Positions 47,833 through 60,489 of a stretch of 64,000 nt of DNA are shown here, piece after piece. Made by a program: the position numbers and the translations under genes. How positions within the stretch are numbered: the first letter of the stretch is position 1; each line of letters starts with the position of its first letter. The stretch is from assembly GCA_023653785.1 (NCBI GenBank), contig JAMKCH010011775.1, positions 1-64,000 of the forward strand. The letters are read 5' to 3'. This stretch comes from Ophioderma brevispina (taxonomy: Eukaryota > Echinodermata > Ophiuroidea > Amphilepidida > Ophiodermatidae). The notes beneath the pieces are model-generated. The model saw only the letters and a program-made list of their open reading frames with translations, was not told where the DNA came from and did no database searches.

Positions 47833-48667
47833 CATCTGTCAACCGAATGCCTGGGGTTTGAAAAGCGCCAGCCTTACACCACTATCCCTTCATGCTCTAT
47901 TTGCTGACTTGTCAATAAGTAGGGCTTTTGATCTTTGGAGGGTCTTTCTTCTTCTAAATTATCTCAATTGTTGGGAGATTTCCATTACTTTCCGTAGTAA
48001 AAGTATATAGGATTTGAGCAACAATTTCAGAGCAGAAATGTTTCCCTTGCCAATGGATACTGGGGTTAATGGGGACACGTAAGCCTAAATTGGCTTTAAA
48101 ACGGGATGTTATTTTTTTTTTTAAGAAAAAAATGTACTTTAATATCAACGTGGGTCTGAGATGTTAAACTTTTGTGTTTTTAGTGTCCACATGCATATAA
48201 TTTAGAAACTGGTTGATGACAACTGTCCCAGTTACCCCAGTAACAGTCCCACATTGGGGTAAGTGGGACATGGCCTTGGGACACTTTCGTCAATTAAGGG
48301 GAAAGATATGGCTTGTTTCATAATTGAAAGCCATCTGCTCTTAACATCAAACCACGACTTGCAGAGCTTCAAAAGGGAGGTTATTCACTATCTCGGCGCT
48401 ATCCTCCGTGTTCTAATTAGATTAACTGCTGTTAATGGCTAGATTAACCTTGACATAAAAAAAGGTGTTTTCAGAATACTTTATATGACATAACTATACA
48501 AATAATAAAAATCCGGAAAGATACTAAATTGGTCATCTAAATTGGCGTTGCTGTCTGTTTTAATCCATGTGAATTCAATGTGTATATTCCTTAATTTGAT
48601 TTCAAACCATGACATGTTACACATTTATATTACTTACATGTGACCATATTTGATTCTGTTTTTACTT

Positions 48668-49500
48668 TAACCCTCGTCCTACACCTGAGACATTTTTTGT
48701 AACAAATTTCCCGAAGGGGTGCCTTTGATTTTCGTTATTGAACTTCCGATTCCTATCAATTTGGTACACTGGTATGCTTTAGAATTTCTTCTTTCCATTG
48801 TATCAAATAGGTACTCAACATTCCCATTATGACATAAGTTTGAGGAACGTTTTAAAAATACTGGATATAGGGTAACACTAACATAATGCTGATTTTTTAC
48901 AAGTTGAAGCAAAAAACTGTGTGAAATGGATAGTCCTAACTTTTTGGTAAAAAAATGGAATTCCCCCCCATCCTAATACGTGCACTATGGAATTGACAGT
49001 TTTTGCTGACACGCAAATTTATGACGTCATTCGGACGCAATTCGTGGCATGTCAATTTGGTATCAATGGAAAGATGATGGCCATAGCTAATCCATTGGTC
49101 ATAATCCAGTGTCTGTGATATTCCTGTGTGTGCTCATATTGGTATTTCTCCACCGATAAGGGGTTAGTTTCCACCCACCCCATCTCACAATCTTAACAGG
49201 GTGTGAAATTTCCTATTTTGTTAAATTTGTTATTGTCAAAATTTTAGGCGTTTTTCTTTTGATTTTCACAGCCTTTTTGGGGCATTTTTACTGTCCTTTT
49301 CCTCTTACTGGTCCCATGGCCTCTCACACCCTGCATCCATCAATTTTGGCATCTCCCTGTGTTTGTTTTTGCATGAAATTGGAGCAGAAAATGTCATTGA
49401 CAATGTACATTAAATAATTTGCACACAAAGGGGGGGGGGGTTCAAACAAGGCAGAAACTGAAGGGGTGGCAACCACCACCGCCTTCGGTAGACGAGGGTT
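48668..49500. mobile_element. TIR element TAACCCTCGTC, copy 2
   Basis: It begins TAACCCTCGTCCTAC and ends GTAGACGAGGGTT. It is colinear with 38699-39353 but about 180 bases longer, the extra lying toward the right half. No coding capacity. Confidence 0.65.
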
Positions 49501-49719
49501 CTTTGTTTTTGATGTCTTGTGATCACATATTTGCATGCAATTTTCAATACTGTTAATTTGCTCCTAAACGTGATATGTTTATATTACAACTGATTTGGCA
49601 TTGTTAACTAAAAAATTCTAAACAGGGGCGTGGCTATGACGTCAATAACAATGTCACAAGGGTGCACGGTGCACCCATCAGATTCCTTAAAGTCAAACAC
49701 CCTCTTTTAGAAGTAAACA

Positions 49720-50630
49720 TTGGGCAATATAACCAACTTTTTTTGATTCATAACATGACATGTTCACATTATATTGTAGCCAACTGACCATTGGGCCGAC
49801 TTCGTGATACTCGGCACGGTCCTCCGCTCGGCAAACCAACGTCGAGTCGACGTTGGGAAAAGTACTTTATATATTGGATTTCTAATGTAAAAAAACAATC
49901 CTGATATTGTAGGCCTCTATCACTTAGGCGAAAATCCTGTAAGGATATTGAAAAATGTATAAGCAGTAAGAATAACATCTTGCCAAAGTGGGTGCAGCAG
50001 GAATCTTATTAATCTGTTTTGTAAGTGTATTTTTACGTTTATAGTTTATATATAAATATTTTCGTCTGTTGTTAACATGTATTTGTAAATGTTGAATGCA
50101 ATAAATTGGCAGGACCGTTTTGGCTCAGCAGAAAAAAAAAATCTTATCACCTAATATGTTGGCCTCTAATGGTATGGTAAAACAATCAACTAATGAAAGT
50201 CCAATATCCCATAATACTTGTGTCAAATATCCCGATAACAACTATCAAGGTCCCCCATATTGTGTTGTGGGATATGGAGATGCGTGCATCATAATCATGT
50301 TATTGTCCTTGGCGGCCACTTAATGTGCTCCAAGGGGCTTCCCCGGCAATGGGCCTACTGTTTTATTTCCTAATTGACAATGTTTATATTTATTGCTAAC
50401 TAATCGATAAATTTAAATAATTTTGCTTATGCTGTGGACAGAGTTAGTTATAATCCAAATGTTGTAAATGAAGAAAAATCAGCCCAATTTTGATATCTTA
50501 AACCTGACATGCCTGCATAATATAGTTTTATTTATTTAATTGATTTTTTTGAGGTAGGGCCTATTTGGAAGACCGTGTACATGTAGATTGGATATGTGGG
50601 CTTTTAAGGTAATTACACAAATAAAAGAGT
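49720..50630. other. AT-rich intergenic DNA
   Basis: No gene recognised. Confidence 0.4.
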
Positions 50631-50639
50631 ATAGCAGGA

Positions 50640-51540
50640 AAGTGAGATATGAGAGTGAGGGGTGTGATCGTGCAATCAACTTTTTGGTAGGGATATTGTG
50701 GCCGTCTTCTGGCTAGGGAACTGTTTGTCTTTTAATAGGGCCTTAGAAAAAATTTGGAAGGAAACTTGCATTCTTTGGAACTAAAATTCGGCTCAAATTT
50801 AGCTTCTTCAGAAAAGGTGAAGTAAAAGAGATTGAGAGAAGCGAGAGACTCGGGGGTGGGCCCCGCTGGGTAGGGATGTGTCGCCCGACTCTGAAACTTA
50901 GGGATTGGAACTATTTGTCTTTTAAATTAGGGCCTTAAATGGATTGGAGGAACTCTGCAGGCTTAGAACTAAATTCCGGCTCAATTTAAGCCTCTGAGGT
51001 AAACAATTTCCCAAAAATGGACCTCGAGAACTAAATTATGCTTCAACTGGAAAGTATTTGTAACTCGGTGCGAAGGGCGTGAATGGGGTTTGCTGGAAAG
51101 GAGAACTTGAGTTGGAAAGAGAAAACCTGGGATAGTTGGAGAAGTGGGACCTGGGGTAATTGGGAGGGGAATCTGGGTAAGTTCAGAAAAGATGATTTAG
51201 TCTGGAAAGAGATGGGTAACTTGGAATTGACTATATTTAGATGGAAAAGGGAAACTTCGAGTATTTTGTATGGGGTGTTTTATGAATGGACGTGTGTTAA
51301 GTCATGGGCCCTGGGTTTCGTTGCGGAAAGGGACTGTGTTAGATGAGAATCTTAGTTACTTGGAGAAGATCTCGGTGCAGCTAGGAAGGGGCTCTGAGAC
51401 AGATGAAAGGGGATCTGGGTTAGTTGAGAAGGGCACTGTTGAAGTTAGGACCTTGGACTCTGGCGAGTTATTAAAGTGACAACGTTTATAGTTGCAAAGG
51501 GGTCCTGGGGTAGTTAGCCATGGGCCCTAGGTAGGTTAAA
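50640..51540 (+). repeat. Purine-rich degenerate minisatellite
   Basis: The plus strand is strongly G/A-biased. It repeats loosely a 20-25 base unit close to CCTGGGTTAGTTGGAGAAG (for example near 51130, 51150, 51165, 51415 and 51495). The apparent frames at 51083-51479 have Trp/Gly/Lys-rich translations that follow from this composition. It immediately precedes the HMG-CoA-reductase-like exon, so any upstream exons must lie beyond it. Confidence 0.5.
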
Positions 51541-51638
51541 AAACCCTAAACAACTTAACCTTGGTACCCACGCAATCGCGAAAGCCGAGAAAACACGAAA
51601 TTCTAGTTATAAACATGGTTTGTTTCTATTATGTGTAG

Positions 51639-52137
51639 GGTGAGATTAAGCCCAGAAGGCGGCAGCGATTCAAGGCGACGTCGTGAGGCACGACGTAACC
51701 CAAGAATGTCTTAGCAAACCAGAGGTGGTGGGAACCTAATGCTAAGTTTGACGAAGAACATCTCATCGCCAACATAGAAGAAAATGCTATCGGTGTCGCC
51801 CGCATCCCTGTTGGTTTAGTGGGACCGATTGAGATCCGCGGCAAATATGCTAATGGTACCTTTCTCGTTCCAGCCTGTCACAACGGAAGGTGCTCTCTTG
51901 GCATCTGCTTGCAGGGGAGGGAACAGACTTAAGAAAATCTGGAGGAGTTCGGGCTTACGCCTTCGTCAGCGTTATCAATTAGAGCTCCGACATTTTTTGT
52001 GAGGATCCAGAGCAAGCTGAAACGGATGGCCGGAATGGGAGGGATTGGATTCAGGATTTATTCCAGCACTTCCACAACATTTCGGAACAGATCTAGGAGG
52101 GCCAAATGAAAACAGTGGTGTCATTCATCGATTCAGA
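51639..52137 (+). pseudogene. HMG-CoA-reductase-like exon with the catalytic Glu
   Basis: This is the first half of the catalytic domain of a class I HMG-CoA reductase-like enzyme (HMG-CoA to mevalonate with NADPH; isoprenoid and sterol pathway). Acceptor AG is at 51637-51638 and a donor GT follows 52137. Frame pieces in order: ECLSKPEVVG, FDEEHLIANIEENAIG, IPVGLVGPIEIRG, VTTEGALLASACRGGNRL (catalytic Glu at 51886-51888) and SGGVRAYAF. A later stretch reads FCEDPEQAETDG. About four or five one-base shifts separate the pieces. The partner exon is at 57257. Membrane helices of animal HMGR are not seen. It may be a broken copy or carry sequencing indels. Confidence 0.7.
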
Positions 52138-52149
52138 GGTATCTTTTAA

Positions 52150-53055
52150 GTTAACTCTACGACAACCCTACGTCCACACTAACGAGTTCCCTGAATGAAA
52201 ATTAATTTGTATCCGCGTAGAATACGCATATTCTTTTAGAAGCTAAAAACTTCATTTGTTTTGGTTAAACCAAAAAAAAAAAACACTCATTACTGAAAAA
52301 CGGGAAAGTCAATCAAGAAAGTGAGCATTTATCATGTAACAATCGTATGCATTTTGCTGTTTTTATAAATTTGCCATTTTTCAAAATATTGAGCCAATTA
52401 AAAGTGCGTTGTTCCGTTCGCAGTGGATAACCCCTTGACTGTGCCCGCAAGTAGTAATCGATTTGGGGTATCAGATAAAAAGCCGTATTTTTCTCATTTC
52501 TGCGGAATTTCAGCCTTCAAAATCATTTCTTTCCCAAATAGAGAAAAAACTGCCGTTTAATGGCGAACCTATTAATATTCGTACAGTAGGAATAGGGCGT
52601 TGCAAGTATGAATTATCGCTTCACCATCAAAAACTGCAAGGTTTGCTTCCCACGGTACTTGGCGGTGATTATATGCAAAGACCAGGTTTCGTATCAACAT
52701 GATCAAAGGGAACACGTGTGGACATCAAGTATGGGAACACGTGGGAAATAATCGGACCACGCCACCTTTAAAACGAATTGTATTGAATCACAGGGAAGAC
52801 AGTGAAATCAACCCACGCACACAAAAACGTGCCTGAGCCGAAACACGCAGTCGATCGTATAACAGCAATGATTCAAATACTTGATTTGGACAGGAAGTGA
52901 CCGTGAACAGAAATCAAAGAGTTTTTATATAAAAAAACATGATTTTCTTTAAAAAAAAAAAAAAAGACGCCACTTAGTTTGGAATCAGCATCGGCATCCT
53001 AACTTAAGTTGATAAGAACCTGCTCAAACGTAAAAATCAAAATGTGATGTCCAGA
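52150..53055. other. Intron-like DNA
   Basis: Lies between the reductase exons. A frame at 52463-52702 has no recognised relatives. There are A runs at 52271-52282 and 52951-52965. Confidence 0.4.
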
Positions 53056-53059
53056 ACAT

Positions 53060-53560
53060 GTCTGGCAGCCTTTTTCCAATTTTACTGAAAAGTTACAGTT
53101 ACTGAATCATCAATAATTTTTAAAAATATTGTTGAAAATTTGTGGTTTGATGGCGCACATAATGTTGGCCTATATGGTTCTGTTGCTGAGCGCATTGAAA
53201 AAATGTTATTAAAGAGAAGAAAAGGCGGGTACTTATTGATCGCCCAAGCAGAAAAAAAAATTGGCAAGCATTGATCCTGATGTTCCATGAGATTGGATGC
53301 AATATAGTGATACTAATTGGGCGCGTATTGTTGGGTGTTTTTGCTCTTTTTAATATAAGAATTGACGTGGCGAAGGTCTCTGTATGAGATAGAGACCACT
53401 TAAAGATTGTAGTCAGTGGCTCAGCAATAACATCAAATAGCTCCTCATAAGATACTTTCATATATCCAAGGGCTCAGGCTATCTGTACCAGCAGCTTCCC
53501 AAGCTTTTAAAACTTGCAAAAGCCTCTGCCACTAAAGTGATCAATGGACAGGCATTAAAA
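53060..53560 (-). pseudogene. LINE reverse transcriptase fragment
   Basis: The minus strand encodes YEELFDVIAEPLTTIFKWSL (53450-53391), then a decayed RPISIT block (from RPISIL) and YKRA-like text. This is the fingers region of a non-LTR reverse transcriptase. It lies antisense within the putative reductase intron, with frameshifts and no catalytic boxes. Confidence 0.6.
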
Positions 53561-53599
53561 ATGAATCTCTCAGCGGTGTGGTTTACGGCAGTGAGCTTT

Positions 53600-54780
53600 C
53601 GGACCAACGTTTGGATTAGTTCCCTTCACTCTTGATGGTGCAACTCAATATGTCCAAAAGCGTTCCTACTTCCAAATGAAGTAGGCTTAGATTCTTCTGG
53701 AACAATTGTGCTTTGGAATCTCCCGTTGCAAAATATACAACCAAATCAGTAGGAACGCCAGGTGGCATTACTTACGGTATTTTTTACAGGACACGTGACA
53801 CCCCCGAATTATGACGTCACACAATTTTAAATCCAAGCGCTCAGATTTTGCGAGTGCGATGTTCTCATAAGAAAACATAAAATATCGAAATGATATAAAG
53901 TTTCGGTTCAATTTATGTAACTACAAGCATATAAGATACTAAACGTTCTGATGTTCCAGTAGAAATTGGTTTAGAAATATGTGCATTGTCGTGCGAGAAA
54001 ATAAAGCTAAAACACGCCGAAAAATAAGCGTACCAAAATGGGCGAAGTTCAGAGTCACGGAACGACAAAAAAAGAACATATTTAGCCATGAAAATTCGCC
54101 ATCAACGAAAAAATGTACAGGCGTTAGATCTTGATGTAACATTAGTTTGTCTGAAAAAATCGTGAATTATGCCTGTAAGACGGCCATTCGCATGTAGTTG
54201 TTTTCGATCTGAAAGGTTGTTTGCATGCGTGCAATGACACGCAAGCCATGACGGACAAGAAACTACGAACCTCTTGGCAGAATTGTATGACGCTAGAAGA
54301 AAAATCGAGTATTGAGTTGTGTCGCTGGAAACTTAAGAAGACAAAAAAATAAAGGTTTTTTGTTTTTTTAATTTTATCAATTGTATTGGGAAACGCATCG
54401 TTTTACAGAAAGATTGCACGAAAAAGATAAGAAAAAGAAATGACTGAATTGAGGGTAAGGCAGTTGATGGTAAATTGTTGTAACCTTTGGTAAGACTTGA
54501 TGACAGAATTCAATTAAGCCTATACACCATTCTAAAAAGCGCTCATGCTGCCTATATGATTATTTCGTACAGATGTTACATGATGGAATTACCTGGTGCT
54601 CAGTTACAGTGGCGAAAACTGCGTTGGAAGAGAACGAGAAAAGCCCCACACAAATCCGCCTACTCCTCACGCCCCACCCAAATGAGATAAGGAAAACTAA
54701 TACAATTGATATAATAAGAGTATAACGTGAATATTTAATCTTTTCACGGGAGCGGGCCTGTGACACAGGGTGTTGAAAAA
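53600..54780. other. Intron-like or intergenic DNA
   Basis: No gene recognised. Confidence 0.4.
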
Positions 54781-54787
54781 GAAAAGT

Positions 54788-54866
54788 ATGCCCCTATCCG
54801 GACTCGAACCGTTAAACTGCGTACTACGTGAATAGCCGCGCTTGCTAAATGAGGCTAACAGGTGGT
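54788..54866 (-). pseudogene. tRNA-like fragment
   Basis: The minus strand has GGTTCGAGTC (54810-54801), a good T-arm/B-box. It is preceded by a TTTAGCAAGCGCGG stretch like a D-arm and followed by AGGGGCA, like an acceptor 3' strand. The 5' acceptor strand does not pair well and no clean anticodon arm forms. It is more likely a tRNA-derived relic or SINE head than a working tRNA. Confidence 0.3.
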
Positions 54867-54869
54867 ATG

Positions 54870-56575
54870 TATAGAGAAAGCGATGATCAACTCTCTAGTA
54901 TAGGAGTTGATCTACTTGTCAATATCATTTTGAACAACGGTTTTCAAAACGGAATTTTCTAACAAGTGCGCTCATTGCCATTGATAATCCTATCGAGATG
55001 AGAAAATATACCAATAATTTATCTCATCATGCTAAAAAATTACGTCATCATTTTGATAATATGCACACTTCGGCAGGTGAGTTGAACCAAATGTAAACAT
55101 TGGAAAATTATGCTGGAATTCGACAGCATGATCATGACTCTTAAATTTTCCTTATATCGACTCTGTAGAAAGCCGATTGCAAATTTGTATATTATAAAAA
55201 AATATACCATATTAAGACTTATTCTGTAGTCTGTGGGAATAATTGACCCTCTCCGGTGTTAATAATTAATCCAATTCAAATTTGCTAATGAAACCGCGCG
55301 AAAAAGATCGTTACTCGTACCCCCACGAGTGCTCATGCCGCTCACCAACGGTCGAACCCTAAAAATTGACCTTTTAACGGATAATAGCGTTCGGTTGGCC
55401 GTTCTACTGAAATGTCGATTTTAAGCTTGATTGCAAATGCTATTATTGATGCCTTGGTTGTAGATAATGTCTAAAGCCCTTTTTTCACCTGATGCGGCCA
55501 GCTCTAAAAGTTAGCTACAAATAATACTCCCAACCTTGTCACAAATCGAGTAGCTGGTTCCAAAAGACCGATACCCACATGTTCACATAACCCGTTGACC
55601 GGACCTAATCTGGAAAAATACTTATATCTGATAGATCAACAATAATGCATTGTGAATTCAATTACACGTGCGTTCTTCTCGTGTTTGTACACATGCGCTG
55701 TTGCCATTTGAAAAGAAAAAGGAAGATGCACATTGCCCAATTTAATACAATTCCCACGAAGAAAAAAAAAAAATAAATTGCCTTCGGTTTTTATCCCTTG
55801 TGAAAAAAATCCACATATTTATACACTTTTTTGTTTCATTAATAAAAATAAGTCCTTTGAAGTGTTAATTTTGACCATGGTAAAGAAAGAAAATACAAAC
55901 AAAAAATTTCGGGAGTAAAATTAAAATTACTTTAAATAAACACTAAAAGTCTGCAAAATTTCCTTTATTTACGCTTCCCGTTACCATGGCAACCGAACCC
56001 TGAAAGTATATTTACCCTTTCCCTACCCCTATCTTGTCTGAAACCTGCAATATAGGGTTTTCCACCAAAAATAAGTTGAAATGCTGCCCTCTTTATTCAG
56101 ATATCACCAAAGATGATCTTTTGGATCGCGTTTAGATGGTTACCCCAAGAATAATAACGAATCTTTTAACGGTATGTATATGGATATGAAGAGAGTTCCA
56201 AGGAGACATATGTAGGAAGTAAATCAATGGGACTTGGGGTAGCAGTGCTACCCATAAGCTTTTTTTAATGATGGTTTTATGTCACGTTTGGAAGGTGTTG
56301 TTTAAGAGACAAAGTAATCAGGCAAATATAATCGGAAAAAATCTTGCCAAACTAGACTCCAAACGAATAAGCGTGCGCAGAACGACAAAATCTTCCAGCT
56401 ACACAACAACGTAGAAAAACTATAAGGCGCATAAAAAGGGATATGAAGATAAACATGCACATTAGGAGGGGCGGTGGTGTATGAAGCAGGCATGGGGGAT
56501 GATGCTTGTTAAAATTTTTTTTGCATATATGAGTAAATTATGTGAAAAATAGGTAGTTAGAAACATTAAAAAAAC
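54870..56575. other. AT-rich intron-like DNA
   Basis: No gene recognised. A run of 12 A lies at 55762-55773. Confidence 0.4.
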
Positions 56576-57256
56576 TCAGAATTATAATTTACATTTTCAT
56601 AAAATTTTCTTCAGTTTCATTTTTCACAAGTTTACCGTTTTCAAAAAAAATGTGAACGAGAAACACCTTATGGACTTCCAAATTTTGCGATGAATATCTT
56701 TAAACTGTGGATCTATGTTTTTTAAAACATAATTGAAAAGTGTCAGAGTACATGGTGTGGGTTGAGATGGCAGATTCTCACCAATTGGTCATGCGACATT
56801 GGATTTCACAGACAGTGAATACCCTAACCCCCCATAGTTTGCAATGAGGGTTTTTTAAACACAGATCATTTTGAGCTTACATTTGACACAAATGAGCTTC
56901 ATACGATGTTCGGTTCATGTGCTACTTTTTTTTGGAAAATATGACATGTCCGGCTAATTAATTTGTAATTAGCGAATTAATATTCATAATTTATTGTAGA
57001 TGTAGTTCAACCATATGCTACTATATGTGCAAAGTAGAAGTTATGTGATGTTCATTATCAAAAGAATCAATCCCTGGGATTAATTACCTTAAGAAAAACG
57101 TTTGCCTCAGAAGACTGCGAACGCCATAGCTTTTAAAAAATTGTTTGCATGGTCCAAACTAAAAAAAAATTCATTTCGTCTGGGCTTTTCTGAGACACAC
57201 TTTTTTATTATTATTGGTCACTTTGGTGTTATTATTTATACATGTTCCTTGATTTC

Positions 57257-57963
57257 AGCGCTTGAATATACTTATGTGCCGATGACTCCGATGAAGCGAT
57301 GGCAAAACATGTCCAGCACTTGCACCAAAGCTTGCTGCAACTGGATTATGGATCGCATCAATGAAGAAGCTCCGATATCAAAATCAACCGGATCTATGCG
57401 GAGAACTCGTTATCTGGAGATAAACAAATCTCTTCTCTAAATGCACTTTTTGGACGAGGCGTATCTGTCACTGTGAAAGCTTCTATTCCGGAAAGTGTAT
57501 TCCAGTCTGTGTTTAAGTTGCCTTCAGATGAAATGGTGAGAGGTTTCGAAATCTTTCGAAATTTTCACCATAGGGTCGGTCACCTTCAGCTCACTGTGGA
57601 AACACTGCCAACATGGTGGCGGCCATGTTTGCAGCGTTTGGGCAGGACCTTGGATCCGTAGGGGAGTGTTCGCAGGCGTTTTTAGATATAAAGCAAGGAA
57701 AGGGAGCAGAAAAGGGAATAGATGTTGAATTCAATATGCCGAGTTTGGCTATCGGTACTGTAGGAGGTGGCACGGCATTACCTACGCAAAACCAATGTTT
57801 GGCTATGGTTGGTTGTGATGGAGGCGTGCCGAATTCAAGTCGCAAATTAGCCGAAATTATCGCCAGCGTGTGCCTTGGCGCAGACCTATCCCTATTAGCT
57901 TCGTTACTTACTAATACCCATTCGGATTCCCATGACAAACTGGGACGCAACCGTCCCGTTTAG
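57257..57963 (+). pseudogene. HMG-CoA-reductase-like final exon, copy 1
   Basis: The acceptor is TTGATTTCAG ending near 57259, and the frame closes with TAG at 57961-57963. The visible family text in order is ACCNWIMDRINEE, NSLSGDKQISSLNALFGRG (catalytic Lys at about 57422-57424), VTVKASIPESVF, DEMVRGFEIF and SPSAHCGNTANMVAAMF. Then come AAFGQDLGSVGE (Asp at 57646-57648), MPSLAIGTVGGGTALPTQNQ and SHDKLGRNRPV (general-acid His at 57931-57933). With the Glu in the upstream exon the whole catalytic quartet is present. From about 57580 to the stop the frame is clean (116 codons); upstream it needs two or three one-base corrections. It ends close to the family's usual C-terminus. Confidence 0.8.
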
Positions 57964-58500
57964 ACAAACTATTTGTCACTATTAACACTGTTATCGGCGT
58001 ACCCTGCACAAACTAAGGTGTTAAATCACATATTAGGTGGTGTTGACCTATAAAGTCAAATAATGAAATTGAACAATTTTAATGTTGTTTCCAAGAGTGG
58101 GTCGCACTAAGATCTACACTTGCGGTATCTTTTTATTGAGTTGTTTCACCGGTTTCTATATAGGTCAATTGACAGTGGTAATAGTACAACTTTAAATATT
58201 CCAGTATCTCCTCTTATGGTAAGAATAAACTGCAAAATAAATGGTTCTGCTATAATCGTCGTGGGCCAGTGACCTCGTGGGACAATGCCAGTGGCGTACA
58301 GACCGCTGGGGAGGGGGAAGTTCCCCTCCTTGCCCGAAAATGTGGACTAATATACATTTTCATCCCCTCGTCTTTGGGGAAATTTGACCAATATCAGCAT
58401 TTGGGCAAAATTAATGTAAATTCGGCAATTTTCGCGCGTGAGACTTCACCGAGAATCACCGAGACGACTTACATTTCTGATATTTGGTGAATTTTTTTTT
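57964..58500. other. Downstream sequence of copy 1
   Basis: AATAAA-like signals occur at 58225 and 58237, 260-275 bases past the stop; they are possible polyadenylation signals of the reductase. A CAGTGGCG-type repeat end follows at 58288. Confidence 0.4.
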
Positions 58501-58509
58501 GTTGCGCTG

Positions 58510-60480
58510 TTATCATTTCATTTTTCAAAAGTTTACCTTTTCAAAAAAAGTGGAAAAGTTATTATAACCCAATATATTGTTGTTTGACTTTTTCAATAGA
58601 TTTTGCTTTTTCTTTTTGTTAGTTTGTATGAATATCCTTTAAACTGTCTGATGTATTTTGTTTTTTTAAACCTCATGTATTGAAACTTTTGTTTAGAGTA
58701 CATGGTGTGGTTGAGATGGCAGATTCTCACAATGGTCATGCCAAATTTTTGTGTGATGTTTGTTTTTCACGACAGTGATACCCTACCCCCCCATAGTCTT
58801 GCAATGAGGTTTAAAACACAGATCTTTGAGGCTTTATATTTGACAACCAAATTTACAGAGCTTCATACGATTGTTCGGTTTCTGATGCTACATTGTTTTG
58901 AAAATATGACATGTTCGGCTATAATTATGGCTAATTAGCTTAATTAATATTATAATTTATTTCGATAGTATTTCACCATATGCTACTTATATGTGAAAAG
59001 TATGACGTTTATGTGGATGTTCCATTATCAAAATAATCCAATCCCTGGGATTAATACCTTAAGTAAAAAAGTTTTGACCAGAAGACCTGGCCCACGCATA
59101 GCTTTTAAAAAATTGTGTTGATGGTCCAAAACAAAAAAAAAATCATTTCGTTGGGGCTTTTCTGACGATAAAACCTTTTTTATTATTATTTGGTCAATTT
59201 TGTTTTTATTCTTTATCCATTTTTCCCTTTTTCAGCGCCTGAATCTATTCTTTGCCTATGACTCCGCTGAAGCTGCTGGGCAAAAAGTTCCAGCCTTGCA
59301 CCAAGTTGCTGCAACTGGATTTTATTGGATAGCATCAATGAAGAAGGCGCCGGATATCAAATCAACAGAATCTATGCGGAGAATTGCTTTTATCTGGAGA
59401 TAAAAAAATCTCTTTCTCTAAATGCACTTTTTGGACGAGGCGTATCTGTCACTGTGAAAGCTTCTATCCGGAAAGTGTATTCCGTCTGTGTTTAGTTGCC
59501 TCAGATGAAATGGTGAGAGGTTTCGAAATCTTTCGAAATTTTCACCATAGGGTCGGGTCACCTTCAGCTCACTGTGGAACCACTGCCAACATGGGTGGCG
59601 GCCATGTTTGCAGCGTTTGGGCAGACTTGGACCGTAGGGGAGTGTTCGCCAGGCGTTTTAGATATAAGCAAGGAAAAGGGAGCAGAAAAGGGAATAGAGT
59701 GTTGTTGAATTCAATATGCCCGAGTTTGGCTACGGTTACTGTAGGATCCGGTGGCACGGCATTACCTACGCAAAACCAATGTTTGGCTATGGTTGGTTCT
59801 GTGATGGAGGCGTGCGAAGTTCAAGTCGCAAAATTAGCACGAAGAATTTATCGCCCACGCGTGTGTGCCTGGCGCAGCCCTATCCCTAAGTAGCTTCGTT
59901 TACTTACTAATTACCCATTCGGATTCCCTATGGAACAAAACTGGGACGTAAACCGTCCGTTTAGACATAAAACTATTTGTCCTATAACACTGTTATCGGC
60001 ATTACCCTGCACAAACTAAGGTGTTAAATCACATATTAGGTGGTGTTGACCTATAAAGTCAAAAATGAAAAGTGAACAATTGTAATGGTTGTTCCAGATG
60101 TGTTCGCCACTGATTCTACACTGCGGGATCTTTTTATTGAGTGTTTCACCGGGTTCTATATAGGTCAAGTGACAGTGTAATAGTACAACTTTAATTTCCA
60201 GTATCTCCTCTTATGGTAAGAATAAACTGCAAAATAAATGGTTCTGCTATAATCGTCGGTGGGCCAGTGACTCGTGGGAACATGGACAGTGGCGGACAGA
60301 CCGCTGGGGAGGGGACGTTCCCCTCCTTGCCCGAAAATGTGGACTAATATACATTTTCATCCCGCCTCGTCTTTGGAGGAAAATTGGACCAATATCAGAT
60401 TTGGGCAACAATTAATTAAATTAAATTCGGCAATTTCGCGCTGAGACGTCACCGAGAATCACCGAGACCGTTACAAGTTT
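58510..60480 (+). repeat. Tandem duplication unit 2
   Basis: Head-to-tail copy of 56580-58500. The join at about 58500-58520 lies in a T run. It has more one-base indels than unit 1 has relative to the inferred protein. Confidence 0.8.
59237..59896 (+). pseudogene. HMG-CoA-reductase-like final exon, copy 2
   Basis: The exon starts after TTTTTCAG. Its first codons read LNLFFAYDSAEAAGQK, matching the family's GDAxGxN region better than copy 1 does. Later come FGRGVSVTVKAS, DEMVRGFEIFRNFHHRVG, GSPSAHCGTTANM, TALPTQNQCLAMVG and a decayed SHDKLGRN region near 59925-59960. The frame changes many times, so as written it could not make the domain. The two copies complement one another: where one is shifted the other is often in frame. 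Confidence 0.7.
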
Positions 60481-60489
60481 GCCCCCTTT

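Larger units (their letters stand above)
56580..58500 (+). repeat. Tandem duplication unit 1
   Basis: About 1.92 kb colinear with unit 2 (58510-60480). It includes intron text before the reductase final exon, the exon, and about 530 bases downstream. Differences are dominated by one-base insertions and deletions. Near its end lies CCAGTGGCGTACAGACCGCT (58288 on), a hAT-like terminus. Confidence 0.8.

Noticed and set aside
51083..51479. Trp- and Gly-rich plus-strand frames just upstream of the reductase exon
   Set aside because: The composition follows from a purine-rich degenerate minisatellite; no domain or splice sites support a protein.
57591..57950. 119-codon minus-strand frame opposite the reductase exon
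   Set aside because: It is antisense to a well-supported HMG-CoA-reductase-like reading frame with conserved motifs.
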